Shown: positions 1 through 11,000 of the stretch, one piece after another
Layout: every line of letters begins with the position of its first letter
Numbering within the stretch: position 1 is the stretch's first letter
Source: Phymatolithon calcareum
Taxonomy: Eukaryota; Rhodophyta; Florideophyceae; Hapalidiales
DNA length: 64,000 nucleotides
Assembly (NCBI GenBank): GCA_977006965.1
Contig: OZ345375.1
Location: forward strand, 1,426,001 to 1,490,000
Direction of reading: 5' to 3'
Position numbers and translations under genes: made by a program
The notes under the pieces: generated by a model
What the model was told of the DNA's origin: nothing
Database searches by the model: none
What the model saw: the letters and a program-made list of their open reading frames with translations, nothing else

Positions 1-674
1 TCCCCGTGCTCCGCGGCGGCGTTGAGCGCTGCTGACGCATCGGCCGCCGCTGCCGGTGTGGGTGACAGTCCGAATCCGAAAAAGCTGCCCAGCCATTCGC
101 CCCACGGCACGGGCTCTGGTGGCGGGACGGGGAACTTTTGCAGGGCTTCCGCGAGCAAACGGGGTATTTGCGATGTCTGAAATTCATCGGACGACGGGTT
201 GGTGCGCGCTATGTCGGCGAGGGCGTGAAGGACGTTTGCGGCGAGCGGCGCAGCGGCGTCTGAGGTGTCGTTCAAGGCGCGGTGGAGAGCGGCGGCCAAG
301 GCTGCTATTGCACCGGAGGTTAGGAGCGATGCATGCGTGTCGCGGTCGCCGGCGAGGGTCACGAGCGATTCGGCGGCGTGCAGGGCGCGCCCGATGTCAT
401 CGCCCGCGAGAGCGGACCAGCTGCTGCTCGGGTCCGATTGGAGGAGGGAGAGGGAGTCTGCGGGAGGTAAGTCCGACGGTGGGGGTGGCGGATATGAACG
501 GACGTCGTCTGCTTGGGCTGGTGGAGTTACGAGGGCACTGATTGTCGCGGCGCAAGCTGCTGCGACCAGGGCGGCGCTGCGGCGCACGGATGGTCGCGTT
601 CGAGCTTCGGTTTGTATTGGGGGCTGAGTGGTGCGCAGGGCAGTGCCCGCGCATGCTGCAACCCGCAGGCGCAT
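1..674 (-). CDS. Thylakoid-lumen-targeted armadillo-like protein (partial, runs off the left edge)
   Basis: The minus-strand frame is open from the only in-frame ATG (672-674; an upstream in-frame stop lies at 765-767) to the left edge, giving 224 codons without a stop. The N-terminus is basic and Ser/Thr/Ala-rich. It is followed by a twin-arginine stretch (SVRRSAALVAAACAA), a hydrophobic core and an AQA-D cleavage-like site. This is the layout of a plastid transit peptide followed by a Tat thylakoid-lumen signal. After a proline-rich linker the mature part is alpha-helical and rich in Ala and Leu (ALHAAESLVTLAGDRDTH, LLTSGAIAALAAALHRA, LAANVLHALADIAR), resembling armadillo-type repeats. A WGEWLGSFFGFG segment follows before the edge. 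Targeting is inferred from pattern and the molecular role is unknown. It is divergent from the secreted-protein gene starting at 1383. Confidence 0.7.
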   Translation of the reverse strand, partial: MRLRVAACAGTALRTTQPPIQTEARTRPSVRRSAALVAAACAATISALVTPPAQADDVRSYPPPPPSDLPPADSLSLLQSDPSSSWSALAGDDIGRALHAAESLVTLAGDRDTHASLLTSGAIAALAAALHRALNDTSDAAAPLAANVLHALADIARTNPSSDEFQTSQIPRLLAEALQKFPVPPPEPVPWGEWLGSFFGFGLSPTPAAAADASAALNAAAEHG

Positions 675-769
675 GAGGAGACGGTTCGTTGCAAAGGATG
701 CAGAGGACGCCTTCTTTCCGGAGATTGTACCGGAAGACGCCGGCGGGTTTGATTCACAATCTAACTAGA

Positions 770-788
770 GTACAGTACAGTACTGTAC
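770..788. repeat. GTACAGTAC palindromic motif cluster
   Basis: GTACAGTAC and its complement GTACTGTAC overlap here in a 19-bp near-palindrome about 100 bp upstream of the lumen-protein start codon. The same 9-mer recurs at 6159, 38634, 49215, 53826, 53845, 54318 and 54393, always outside recognised coding sequence. It may be a regulatory site or a mobile-repeat remnant; the sequence alone does not decide. Confidence 0.55.
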
Positions 789-1308
789 AGGAAACTATGC
801 AGTGGTAGTTGCTCATGGCCCGACGGCGATCAGGATTGTGAGTGCGTTCCCCCGAATTGATTCGCTCGATTGGCCAATGAGTGCCATGAAGATGGGCAAG
901 CTATTTTGACAAATTTGAGGCGTGGCATACACTACAGTATACAACGAGGTCTGCGAGGGACTGGATCTATACAATATTTTCATACAACCGTATGATAGAA
1001 GACGTGCAATGACAATGTGTACCTGAAGTCCAGGATCAATTGCGCCTTCTCGTCTGCTTATACCCATTCCCCCGTCTTCGCGCGCCCATCCCTGTTCTAT
1101 ACATTCCGCGTCTGTCCGTTCACTGCAGTCTCCGGTATAATTCACCAGGACCCAATGCATCCAATGTGAACGGGCTTTGGCACTGCAGCCTGCCTCACGG
1201 CTCTCTGTGAGACTCAACGGCACCATGCCTCGCGATCTTTACGTCCACAACTACCGCGCATCCTTAATTCACGGTATAGAACCCTGCTGCGCTCTTTGTG
1301 TCCATCTG

Positions 1309-1315
1309 TATAAAA
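1309..1315 (+). promoter_or_regulatory. TATA box of the secreted-protein gene
   Basis: TATAAAA lies 68 bp upstream of the ATG at 1383, a plausible distance for a short 5' UTR. Pyrimidine-rich sequence follows. Confidence 0.5.
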
Positions 1316-1382
1316 CGCAGGCTGTAGTCACCAGTTGTACATTTCCCTGCCATTTCCCACACTTCGTCCGACCTCTTTCACC

Positions 1383-2357
1383 ATGTGTCGCATCCTTATT
1401 TCCGCCTCCCTCCTCCTCCTCCTCCTCCTCCTGCTCGTCACGCGCACAGAAGCGCAACTGCTGAGCGGTGCACCGGGCGTGCTTCGCGCCTACAGTTTGC
1501 TAGGCGGTGTTGTGACGGGCGATCTCCCCGGTCTCCCATCTCTCCCGACCGTTGCCCGAACGTCGTACGGCGCCCCCACAAGCGGCTGCAATTGCATGCG
1601 CGGACCCCCTGGCGGCAAGTGCTGCAACTTTATCAATCGCATCCCCCCCGTCGGCACGCAGAAGAAGGAGGCGTGTACATGTCGTCGCTGCGCCCCTGCC
1701 TATCGTTGTGTGGCGCACAAGTCACCGACGTGGTGCATCCGTCGTCGCATCAAGGCCGTTCCGAAATGTGTCGACTTTCGCGCCCCGCACGAGCAGTGCG
1801 TATTGGTCCCTACGAACTTTGACATTCTTGTGCCGTATGCGCGAACTGCCACTCAGCCGAAGGTCGACACTCGTCCGTCGCGTCCCACGACGTACGATGT
1901 TTTCGTCGCTGGTCACATGATGTGTGACGTTTTCCAGGGACGATCTACAACGCCGATTCTCAAAACTACTGTTGTTGCCAAGGTGTACCAGCGTTTGAAC
2001 GTTCAGGTGAAAAAGTGTGCGCCGATTCGATTGCGCTGTCGCGACACAAGCCGGAATAGACTTGGGGTTATGGTCGCCTTGAGGGCTGAGGGCAAGTATT
2101 ACGGCACGGGATTGAGTAGCACCAAGTGCGCGGCAAGTCCGTATCAGCCTAAAATGTGGCACTCTGATAATCCGCGTCCCAAGGATGAGAAGGAGATTAT
2201 TAATGACTCGCCGTATGAAGATATTACGTGGAAGGAGATGACGGAGCTTACCGGTGTGCGTCCGATTCGAGCTAGACAGCCTTTCCGATCGATTTATACT
2301 TATGTTGTTGTTACCCCGCCGTTTTGTGCCTCTAATTTCAAGGGTCCAATTGCATAG
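1383..2357 (+). CDS. Secreted cysteine-rich basic protein, function unknown
   Basis: This is a 324-aa single-exon frame. I chose the ATG at 1383 because it opens directly into a classical signal peptide: MCRI, a run of nine leucines encoded by a CTC-rich tract, and a TEA-Q cleavage-like site near residue 24. The mature protein has 16 cysteines. Eleven lie between residues 69 and 139 (CxC, CC, CxCxxC spacings) and the others are at 181, 212, 219, 249 and 315. The even number and extracellular targeting suggest disulfide bonding. The chain is Arg/Lys-rich. I recognise no family. A cell-wall or extracellular-matrix role would be a guess. A TATA box sits upstream, and it is divergent from the lumen-protein gene. 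Confidence 0.75.
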   Translation: MCRILISASLLLLLLLLLVTRTEAQLLSGAPGVLRAYSLLGGVVTGDLPGLPSLPTVARTSYGAPTSGCNCMRGPPGGKCCNFINRIPPVGTQKKEACTCRRCAPAYRCVAHKSPTWCIRRRIKAVPKCVDFRAPHEQCVLVPTNFDILVPYARTATQPKVDTRPSRPTTYDVFVAGHMMCDVFQGRSTTPILKTTVVAKVYQRLNVQVKKCAPIRLRCRDTSRNRLGVMVALRAEGKYYGTGLSSTKCAASPYQPKMWHSDNPRPKDEKEIINDSPYEDITWKEMTELTGVRPIRARQPFRSIYTYVVVTPPFCASNFKGPIA

Positions 2358-3987
2358 ACGCACCATTTCTTCACGCAGGTTGGTTGTGCTTTTTGTCTCG
2401 AATTTTGGGGAGGGATGCGTGTGTGCTTTAATTTAAATATGTCTCAATGGCAATGTTCTAGATCTCTCTTGCTCTGCTCAGCGTCAGCGTTGACAATCCG
2501 GATGGTCCTAAAAGAACGCATATGGTAAAACTTGGCATATCCGCACTATTCATCCTTATTTGATCCCGAGAAGGCCGCTCACATTCAGCTACATTCCACA
2601 ATCCCCAGAATTAAGAGCGTGCCTACTTGTTATTACTTTTTCGACTTCAGCACAGATTTAGCAAAACAACCGTCAATGAGAGTACTCCACTGGAGCGCGA
2701 ACTTGGAGTCTCCGCGATCGAAGTACATAACAATATTATTATATTGTTTTCAAGCTTCAACAGAGGGAATGCCTAACAAGTTTGCTACTGATCTCGACGG
2801 CGAGTGCAATGCGAAGGCGAGCATGCGGCAGAGAGGACAGCCCTGATCCCTTGATTTTATTCACCCTACTCTCCCTGCGACATAGATCAATAATTAGTGA
2901 CGCACTGGACACATTGGCAAATTGCCCTAAATCGGACTAACGATAGGAAAGCCTCTGAAAAAAAAGAGCTCTCAAAACACTGTTGGTTTCATTATCATAG
3001 GGGAATAGAAACTGAAAAGTAATGAATCACACTTTCGCAGTTTTGAGAACCATGCTAGCATAGCTTGATTCCTGTAGTCGAGAAAACTCGAATCGAAAAG
3101 CACGGAGAATCAGTGCGTTCATAAATTTTCATTTTGCAAACAAGGTCACCTTAAAAACTCTTTAGTCATAGCTGTACGGCCGCGCAACTTGAACCAAAAC
3201 AAAACGTCAAGGCATCAAGTTCCTCGTCATGAACTCTCAACAACCTTTAGTACGATGCGAGCCCAGAAGCAGATTCACGCTGCGGGGACCACGCGGTGCA
3301 ATATCTCAGGGCGCGACACAAGGGTCGAGCCTGAACGAAGCTTGACTCATCAAGTTCGCTCTTCCTTTTCGTCCTCGACAAATGCAATAAAGTTGCGCTC
3401 GTGGGAAGACTGCTTCACGTGGTGCAAAGGCCTGGAGGACAAGCGAAGAAGAAGTGAAAAAGAAGTGTGAGTTTTTATTTAAGCTCAGAGCACGCAGACA
3501 GTCTTTGCCAGCTGAGTCCTGGACTGATTTCCATGGGCTTCAAAATTCCGCATATTCTGGGACAAGCACAGGTCAGGGAAGCAATGCTAACAGAAACTCA
3601 ATCCGTTCACGTTTTATTCAGGCGGGCATCTACCGAGCGAAAAATTGAAGAGCACAAGAGCAATTTCATATCTTGATAACTCTTGCATCGACGGGTGACT
3701 ACGCCTCACGTGACCCCTGTTTGCACAGATGCGAAATCGGATTAGAGACAATCAATATAATTTGGTAAGAAAAGCACGAATGAACAAGAACACCTAAGCT
3801 ACAACCATGCGAAGGGGAAGTTAAGTCAAAGTATTGTGGACAGGGATGCCCAAGGCACAGTCAGTATTTTGTTCCACACACGTCGCCTGCAGCGACGCCA
3901 CGGAAACTGAGAAGCACAGGCGCACATGCAGAAGACCGGGAAATTATGGTACACGCGCTCCAAAGGAACTACACTCTCCTTGTCGCC
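2358..3987. other. Intergenic, no supported gene
   Basis: About 1.6 kb between the secreted-protein gene and the bZIP stop. Only short frames with random-looking composition are present. No TE domain or RNA gene was recognised. Confidence 0.5.
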
Positions 3988-5454
3988 TCATGTTTCCACA
4001 AACTCGGCAAGGAGCAGATGCGAAATCTCACCAGATTCGCTCAAAACAGGGTGCACACAACCCTTCATGCGAGCGTATTCATCCTGGGATACATCCTCTT
4101 GTTTCTGCGTGTTTCTGTCCACATCCTGCTCTTCCTTGCACCTCTGCACACGTCGACGGTACGCAAAGACGAGTGCCTCACGCGCCATATTGGCGGCCAT
4201 GCTTGAAGCGTGAAGCACTGTGAACCGGAGCTGCAAATTATCGCTTTCCGGCACATCATCCCAGACATACTGTCCCACGCGACCACCGGCCACTATGCCA
4301 GCACAGCGGTTCAGATGACGCACACCAGTGATACAACCGTCAATAGATGCGACGAGTACACGATGCAGACTGCCAATATTGGAGGCAGGGCTGGCAAGTA
4401 GTGGTGCATTGCGGCGTGCGGAGCTGTGTGTGCCAGACGAAAGCTGACGTGGAGAGGTAACTAGTTTGACGAAAAGGTCGAGCTCAGCCATGACAATAGC
4501 ATCAAGAGAAACTGGTGCTGCTTGATCGATGGGAGCGACGGCGTGCGAAGGACGAGATTTGCTTGGGAGACGGGTCTCCGTCACCTTCTGTAGCATATCC
4601 GTCAAACGTTGAATTTCTTCATCCTTCTCCTTGACAAGGTCTTGCAAATCAGCCCAGCGTTTTTTCTGTGCGACACGGAAACGTTTTGCACTTTCTCGAT
4701 TCTGAGCGCGCTTAGCGTCTGGGGTAGTGCGTGCCTTTTGTGCAGATCGCATGTTGCTACCCTGGAGGCGACCGTCATGGGAGCTCGAGCTCGGCTCGCG
4801 GTTGTCGAGGTCGACATCCATCATGCTCACATTCATGGTGCGAGGAGTGACCGGGGTGCGTGGCTGGTCGTAATCAGCATTGCGTCGAGCAGCGGCTACT
4901 TGATGGAATATATCACGTTTGTTCAGGTCAAGGTTGAGACGTCCAGGATGCATGCGGGGGAGGGAGAGCATTGCAGAGCTCTTTCCCGGATGACTATCAA
5001 GGGAGTTGGTAGTCGAAGTTGCCTTCGAGGACGCTTGTGGATGGATCGGACGAAGAACAGAATGAGTTTGCATATCAAACGACGAATTTCCACGACGATG
5101 ATCGCTACTGGTACTGGATGTCGTGTTGGTGGCAACTGTTGATGCAGCAGCAGCGGCAACAGCTCGACGCAGACCAGGTCCGAATGCGCTCTTGGTACGA
5201 GACATACGCTTGCCGGAGTTACCATTTGCAACACCGAGACCGCTGCGTTGGTTCCGACGATCAATGGCGGGAACGGAGCGAGTCCGTGCAAAGGCGGCCG
5301 CCGCTGCGGCCGCGTCTGCCGGAGAGACCGGTTCCATTTCCGCAGCGAGATGAGAAAGGGAGAGAAGATTACGCTCCGGAAGCTCGGCGGAAGGAAGAAG
5401 AAGGTTGGCAATGGATGCGGAGCGAGGTCTGTCGTCCGGTACTGTCGCGGCCAT
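3988..5454 (-). CDS. bZIP transcription factor
   Basis: This is a 488-aa single-exon gene from ATG 5454 to TGA 3988. The N-terminal half is low-complexity and Ser/Ala-rich. Residues about 245-262 form a bZIP basic region (KRAQNRESAKRFRVAQKKR), with the invariant Asn and the Ser-Ala-x-x-x-Arg pattern that contact DNA. A short leucine zipper-like heptad segment follows to about residue 293. The C-terminal part (about 305-488) is helical and may be a dimerisation or regulatory domain; I cannot name it. The protein is expected to act as a nuclear dimeric DNA-binding regulator. The 5' half and upstream region of this gene form the left end of the tandem duplication, and a broken copy lies at 15604-16237. 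Genuine gene status is supported by the intact frame here compared with the decayed copy. Confidence 0.88.
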   Translation of the reverse strand: MAATVPDDRPRSASIANLLLPSAELPERNLLSLSHLAAEMEPVSPADAAAAAAAFARTRSVPAIDRRNQRSGLGVANGNSGKRMSRTKSAFGPGLRRAVAAAAASTVATNTTSSTSSDHRRGNSSFDMQTHSVLRPIHPQASSKATSTTNSLDSHPGKSSAMLSLPRMHPGRLNLDLNKRDIFHQVAAARRNADYDQPRTPVTPRTMNVSMMDVDLDNREPSSSSHDGRLQGSNMRSAQKARTTPDAKRAQNRESAKRFRVAQKKRWADLQDLVKEKDEEIQRLTDMLQKVTETRLPSKSRPSHAVAPIDQAAPVSLDAIVMAELDLFVKLVTSPRQLSSGTHSSARRNAPLLASPASNIGSLHRVLVASIDGCITGVRHLNRCAGIVAGGRVGQYVWDDVPESDNLQLRFTVLHASSMAANMAREALVFAYRRRVQRCKEEQDVDRNTQKQEDVSQDEYARMKGCVHPVLSESGEISHLLLAEFVET

Positions 5455-5663
5455 GTCAGGGGAATGGATCGCGACGACGGAGGCTCAGGGGAGCTGCGAT
5501 AGAGCTGCGCCGTGCTAGAGGCTGGGACGGCTTGGCATCTTTATGCGAGTTGGGATCGGAGGACTGCCGAGTGAGTTCCCGATGTATGCGTGAAGGGCGG
5601 GAGACCGTTTTGCACGCTCGCGGAATGATGTTGTAGCCGTTCATCGCAAAAACATGCGTTCGA

Positions 5664-8600
5664 CTGCGCGTTTGTGAGTTTTTTTGGACACCGCAAGGAT
5701 GAACGGCCACTGACCGTTACGCCCGCACTTTTTGTCGAAGCGTGGAGGAAGAGCCGCATTGGGCCGACGTGTCCATGACGTATGATCGTATGCGATGGTT
5801 CGGTATGAGATGATGCTGCTGTAAAGTACGTAGTTGACGATGCTGTTCTCCCGTTTCATCCACGGGCCTGAAACGGTCGGTGGGTTGAAGCTCAATTCGT
5901 TGAGCTTTAATTGATTGTACATATCCTCTCCACAAAAAACAAGGTGCGGAATGACCCCAGAAAATAAGACCGTCTTCCCTCTATGGGCAGATCGTCGATT
6001 GTAATTTTGAACTTGCCTTCGTCTGCCGTTGCAACACGGCAGCTCCGCTTCAAATCTTCCTCCCCCTTTGGCCATGACGTCAGACACACCGTGTCTGTCG
6101 GTAATTTAAATTATTTCTACAGTAGCCAAGGATGGAGTTGCAAATTCGTGCGTGCACAGTACAGTACTGATACTTTATACAAAATTTTGAAAATAGCGTT
6201 TGCATCTCGAATGGTGTCTGGCGTTTCACGATGTGCCTCCCCGACCTGCGAGCAACTGAACTTCATGCAAGCTGTGAATTATGCGACACGGCTTCAACAT
6301 GGATCGGAGAGTCCACTTCCCCTTCGAAGTACTACAGTAAAATTAGGGCGGCAAAACATCCGATGTAACGTGTGTGCTCGGACAGCTGCGCGAAACGGCA
6401 GCTTCCGGACTACAATTTTCCGCCATGCCGCACCGGTTCATTAACCTACCTACCACGTTCAGGTTGGTCGGCGGCACAACGTCGCCTGCCCACGCAATGC
6501 ATGCCGTAATGTCGTTGAATATTCCGCTTCGATTTGGTAATGCGATGAGTATTGCACGGAATGAAATTACCGCATGTCGAGTATCGCTTCGTCGAAATAT
6601 TGCGGAACAGCTACGGAAGCGATTCAGAGCAGGCTCAGGGTGGGCCAACAACTGTACTGTATGTGTGCTGCAGACGTGCATGGTGCGGACCGCTCGTCGA
6701 GACAAACTTCAAAAATTTAAAATGTGTCCGACCTGCTTCAGAAAGAGCTGTTCGCACTCGAGAGACTCACCACCAACATACACTGGACGAGGAGCCATGT
6801 GCACATTTTTTCTTATTAAACGGGAAGTCATTCTCTCCCGAGGGAGGCTAATGTTGCTGACCAGGCCGATCGATGCTTGGCGCGCTCCCAGTCATTTTCT
6901 AGGATTGCGTAATATCAAGTCGCGCGCCGCGCTGTCAAGTTGAAACAGTCCGAACGAGAAGGGAAGCAACTTGGATTTGGATTACATCATCCGTCGCTCA
7001 ATACGACGTCAATACGTTTCTACTTTCCCATCTCAGGTTTCCGAGGCTCTTCAATTGCCGCGACGAGTCGCCACACCTCGCTTGCTGTCCCAAGAGCTGT
7101 TACCTTCATGTCGCTTACACTCACATTTTTTTCCATGGAAAGACGACCAAGGACTTCGGATCTCCAGGCGCCGTTGATCAATGGAGCTTTCAGGGCAAGT
7201 AAAATGGACCTGCAATCTTGGGCATACAAGGACTTTACTTGCTGCACTGTCTGTTCGTACCGCATGTGCCCTGTTGATAGAGAAGAAGCGCTGGTATTAT
7301 CCTTCTGGCCCTCAGTGTTGCTCAATGCCATTCCGCTCTGCTTACGTAATTGCTTGCCCCTGAGTGCACTTGTAATCAAGATACAGTATATTATTGTTGT
7401 CCAGCTCCGCTATCCCCCTCTGACGACATTGCAGGGAGAGTGTTAATGCGGACGGTCCGGTCTGCATGGCTATAGTTTACGCTTTTTCTATTTTCGATAC
7501 TCGTATTGCACAAGATTCTGAGATAGAAAGTGTAATAGAGTACGCAGACGGCGTCATTGCCTACGCACTCTACTTTCAAACCTCCTCCGAATTGTACAGT
7601 TGTGTCACATGTACAGTATGCTTCCTCTTTCTATCGCGTCAATTTGACGAACAATAAGTTGCAGAAACAGGATCTGTTTATCCACGTTTCTGGATCTTGT
7701 CCCCTGTCGACCCGGCAGGGACAGACGGTTCACTCGACAATGTCATGTAAAGTTTTATGCTGTCCATATGATGAAGTTCGACGCCTGTCCTTGGTCTACT
7801 CTCTGTCCTCACGTTTCGCTCCCTTGTTATCTCCATGCATCCTCCCAAGCTCATTCATTGTGCCTCAACAGTTTGGGGTCTGGTGTACGTAAGATTGTGG
7901 AATAAACCAGTAACCCAGTTGTGACGAGCGCTTCCGCAGAACGAATGCCCTGTGATCGGCGTTGACATACAACGATGATTGCTGCTGCAGTGCTTACGTC
8001 GGGCCTTCTCGCTTAATTAATCCAACTGCAGAGAGTGAGCCAGTGATAGCGCTCTGCTGATTGCAATAATTAGGCTAGGGTCCGTCGTTGTCAACATAGT
8101 TGCAGTAGACAACGAAGAGTGAATTGAACACACAGTGAGCAATTAGTCAACAGACCAACATGCAGTAAACGGCAAGTGTTCGTTACTTTGTTGCACCAAT
8201 TCTCGATGGAAATGACCTTGACAAAACCCCCTCGTGATGTAAGCGTGAATCTGCAGTCTGCTTGATGATATCTACTTGTACAGGAAGTCATTAACGCGCT
8301 CCAGGAATAAGAACACACACCATGCTTGGGATTCTGCCTTGGACCGGAGCTGCAAAATGTATGAGAGCCCTTAAACGATCGCCTTATGTGCCGTGAGACA
8401 TTTGTTCAACTCTATGCTTTAGAGTAGTCTGGTCACTCATGACGTCTTTGATTCGTATTTCTCTGTAGAGAAATAGCAGATCTACTAACAAGTAAACGTG
8501 TGAGTCGTTTGCCCTTGTCTTCCAAATAAGCGCCCGTCTGCCATGACGATAAAATGCGTTGGAGCACAACCAGCTCAATTACCGCTGTGATACCAAAGTA

Positions 8601-8940
8601 CTCACCCAACATAGATTTGCTCCAAAACGACGCTGTATTAAATATCAGAGTACGCTGTTCTGGTCGGGCTGCATCTCGACGGCAGTTCATTGGAAGAGAG
8701 CGTAGCAAAACGGTAGAAGATCTGTGCAGGGAGAGACCCGCAGAGATACTCCAATTTTTGAACAATGAAAACTTGCTCTAGGGTAAGTTCTGGCGGAAAT
8801 TAATGCCTTCTGCACTGGAGAAAGAAAGAAATATCAGCCTTAGGCATCTCAGCCGTGTCGTCCGGTCCCGTAAGCAGAGGATTCCTGGTGCCATCTCTGT
8901 TGTTCAAACATGCATCTCATACGCAACTAATCGGGAGTAT
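5664..8940. other. Unit A non-genic stretch
   Basis: This is the bZIP upstream region (5664-5983), then sequence shared with unit B at 24164-26340, which has diverged by roughly several percent with indels. I see no confident gene. One minus-strand frame (about 7023-7376) is conserved in both copies and is listed separately. Other frames are interrupted differently in the two copies. Confidence 0.5.
7020..7376 (-). CDS. Possible exon or decayed ORF conserved in both tandem units
   Basis: A minus-strand frame of about 118 codons keeps protein-like character (KAPLINGAWRSEVLGRLSM, KVTALGTASEVWRLVAAIEE) in unit A and in unit B (about 25160-25523). It has no convincing start codon of its own. A one-base difference near its 3' end (about 7020-7025 compared with 25167-25172) changes the reading frame of its end between copies. 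It could be an internal exon of an unrecognised gene or a decayed TE protein. No family is recognised. Confidence 0.25.
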   Translation of the reverse strand: MTSALRGKQLRKQSGMALSNTEGQKDNTSASSLSTGHMRYEQTVQQVKSLYAQDCRSILLALKAPLINGAWRSEVLGRLSMEKNVSVSDMKVTALGTASEVWRLVAAIEEPRKPEMGK

Positions 8941-9470
8941 TGCAGCCCGCCGACGGAGACCGGATGGTCCCCGTTAATCACCGCGTTGCAATAGTCTGGT
9001 CTCGCTTCCAAGAACTCAAATGTATTCTTACGGACAAGATCCTATCCCAGGATCTCCGATTACGTATCCTGCGCTCCTCTGTCTTATCAACTCTCCTCTA
9101 CGGTTGCGAATCATGGAAGCTAAAATGTTCGCAGAAACTCAGATCCACAGGCGCCAAGATGTTGTCCAGAATATCGGGAAGACCAACTGCCAACGAGTCT
9201 AGGGACCCCACTATCGATGTGGTATTGTGCGCCAGAGACATACGATGGAGTGGCTCGGACGCATTCTTAGGATGGACGAAAGTCGCTTAGTTCGTCATGT
9301 GCTACTTCATTGCGTCCGACCAACCACAGAGTCAATCTTTGGCGACGTCCCGGACCTCGACGTGCAATCAGCAGTTAAACTCGCAACAAATAGATTAGAA
9401 TGGAAGAAGCTTAAGCTCTCAAAGTGTTGTTAGCCCAACAAGGGGAACACGCAAAATGAATGAATGAACT
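8940..9470 (+). mobile_element. Non-LTR retrotransposon (LINE) 3' fragment with (TGAA)n tail
   Basis: Translated fragments show the C-terminal end of a non-LTR reverse transcriptase polyprotein: LSTLLYGCESWKL, then TGAKMLSRISGRP, then EWLGRILRMDESRLVRHVLL. These correspond to the usual YGCE-W and RWLGHxxRM blocks, and they are split between frames by indels. The copy ends in AATGAATGAATGAA, a tandem-repeat 3' tail as seen in several LINE clades. The catalytic RT domain is absent (5' truncation). Its counterpart in unit B is split by an LTR element (26341-26514 and 30060-30156). Confidence 0.7.
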
Positions 9471-10784
9471 AATCGGCATCAGTGACACTAGCGTCGCGAT
9501 GTAGGTGCCCACAGTGAGCTCTAACATGGAGGCACTGCATAGTTTGTTGATTTGGCTATTGCGCTCTCACCATTAACATTGGATGCGGAAATTCAGCAAC
9601 AGAATCATAACTGCACAGGGTTTTGACTTTAGTGCGTCTTTTTCCTAGAACAACCACTTCAACCACTGCATAAGATGATACCGAAAAGGCCAGATTCATA
9701 GTTCTATTTATCTGTAGCGCAGACTTCGCAACCCTCTAACGGAAAACGATATGCTTTGGTCAAGAGTCAGTATACTTTTATATCAAGACAATAGTGCCCT
9801 TTCTACGGTTTCCGGCTCCCAGCCGATGGGTATCTAGACCCAAGTGGAATATTGATGACGGGAAAAAAGAAGAAGGCTCCGTTGACCCCGGCTTGCAAGT
9901 GTTCATCTCTGGAGGCCCCCGAAACCACCGTTCCATTAACCGATTCCGACTCAATTTTTAAATACCCGTCATTTTCCTCTTTTTGCTCACTACGCGCGCA
10001 AGCGCGCTGCCGCAGGCCCGATTATAAAGTTACGGTCCAGGCCAAATTGGCAGCATACTACTTGGTTTTCCGACGTTCGAATTGATCATTGAAATATGAA
10101 AGATCGGGCATCGAAGGCCATCTGAATAAACAGTATTACTCAAAAGATTGTTTTTAAAACCTTCTGAGAAAAATGTACCGCTTTCCCCCTCCTTTTTACA
10201 ACGAATGGCCGCATCAATGCACAACAGCGTCCAAAAGGCTCTACGTTTCGATATACAGGTGCCATTCTAGCTCCTACGTTTAATGTACGTACTGTCAATG
10301 GAGGGAATTGAATTCCCGGAATTCCAACCGCTGCACCAACTCAAGTCTGTTGATGTAACCAGTGGATGGTGTTCTCTTCGAAAGGGTTGTTGTCTTTAGT
10401 TTATGGTCTTCATACTGAAGTTTATGCTTAGTTCATGATTGGTTCCCTCTGCTGGAGAAGGCTCTCTTGCTTAAGCATTCAAACTACAGAGAGTGTGCCC
10501 GTAGTGGTGCAGTATCGGCGAATTAATTAGACTAGTGTCGGTCCACGCCAGTATGGGATAACGTGATGAACAGCAAGTGAACATACAGGGAATGGCATGG
10601 GAACGTTACTCTGTTCAGTTGAGCACCTGATGGTCGATGAAAAAGACTCTCACCACAGCGATAATGATGCGATTCCTGAGAAAGAAATCGCAGATACTAT
10701 GTATCCCATTACATGACAATATTGTTCAACAAAATTGTTCAAGAGGGGTGCGATGTGTGAATTCTTGCCCTGTGGTTTCTAAAA

Positions 10785-11000
10785 CTGAGCCCGCGTGACA
10801 CAGGAACGTGGACTATTTTCCCCGTCGAAGCTCCTCAGGGGACTAGTGGTGGGTTTTTGTAGAGCACCCAACTGTGGAACACCCACTAAGAAGCCCTTCC
10901 TAGGACAGAATCAAGCCAAATTTTCTTAGCACTCGAAAAGTTGCCCCAAGCGTCAGCAGATGCGTTGCCGACTTTTAAGGAAAAATCTACTTTCTTCTTT
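10785..11000 (-). repeat. Dispersed repeat R1, copy in unit A
   Basis: Read on the minus strand this matches repeats at 60193-60425, 61749-61983 and 62051-62105. The shared order is a GAA-rich tract, TAGATTTTT, then AACGCATCTGCTGACGCTTGG, then TGGATTCTGTC, then AAAAACCCACC. The protein-like frame visible at 61847 contains stops here. Unit B carries the equivalent at 31475-31690. Confidence 0.6.

Noticed and set aside
56-627. Plus-strand frames over the first 650 bp
   Set aside because: Arg/Gly-rich shadows of the minus-strand lumen-protein gene, which has the coherent targeting sequence and helical repeats.
813-1226. 137-codon minus-strand ATG frame upstream of the secreted-protein gene
   Set aside because: No family resemblance, composition like translated non-coding DNA, and it lies across the divergent promoter region.
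1415-1440. (CTC)n microsatellite
   Set aside because: It is the coding run for the leucine core of the signal peptide, so it is not listed as a separate repeat.
3454-3676. Possible further R1 copy (GAAG tract followed by TTTTTATTTAAG)
   Set aside because: Similarity stops after about 20 bases. Not convincing by eye.
6374-6943. 190-codon plus-strand frame conserved at 24539-24934
   Set aside because: The unit B version starts and ends differently because of indels, an equally long frame exists on the other strand, and neither shows motifs. The similarity is explained by the segmental duplication.
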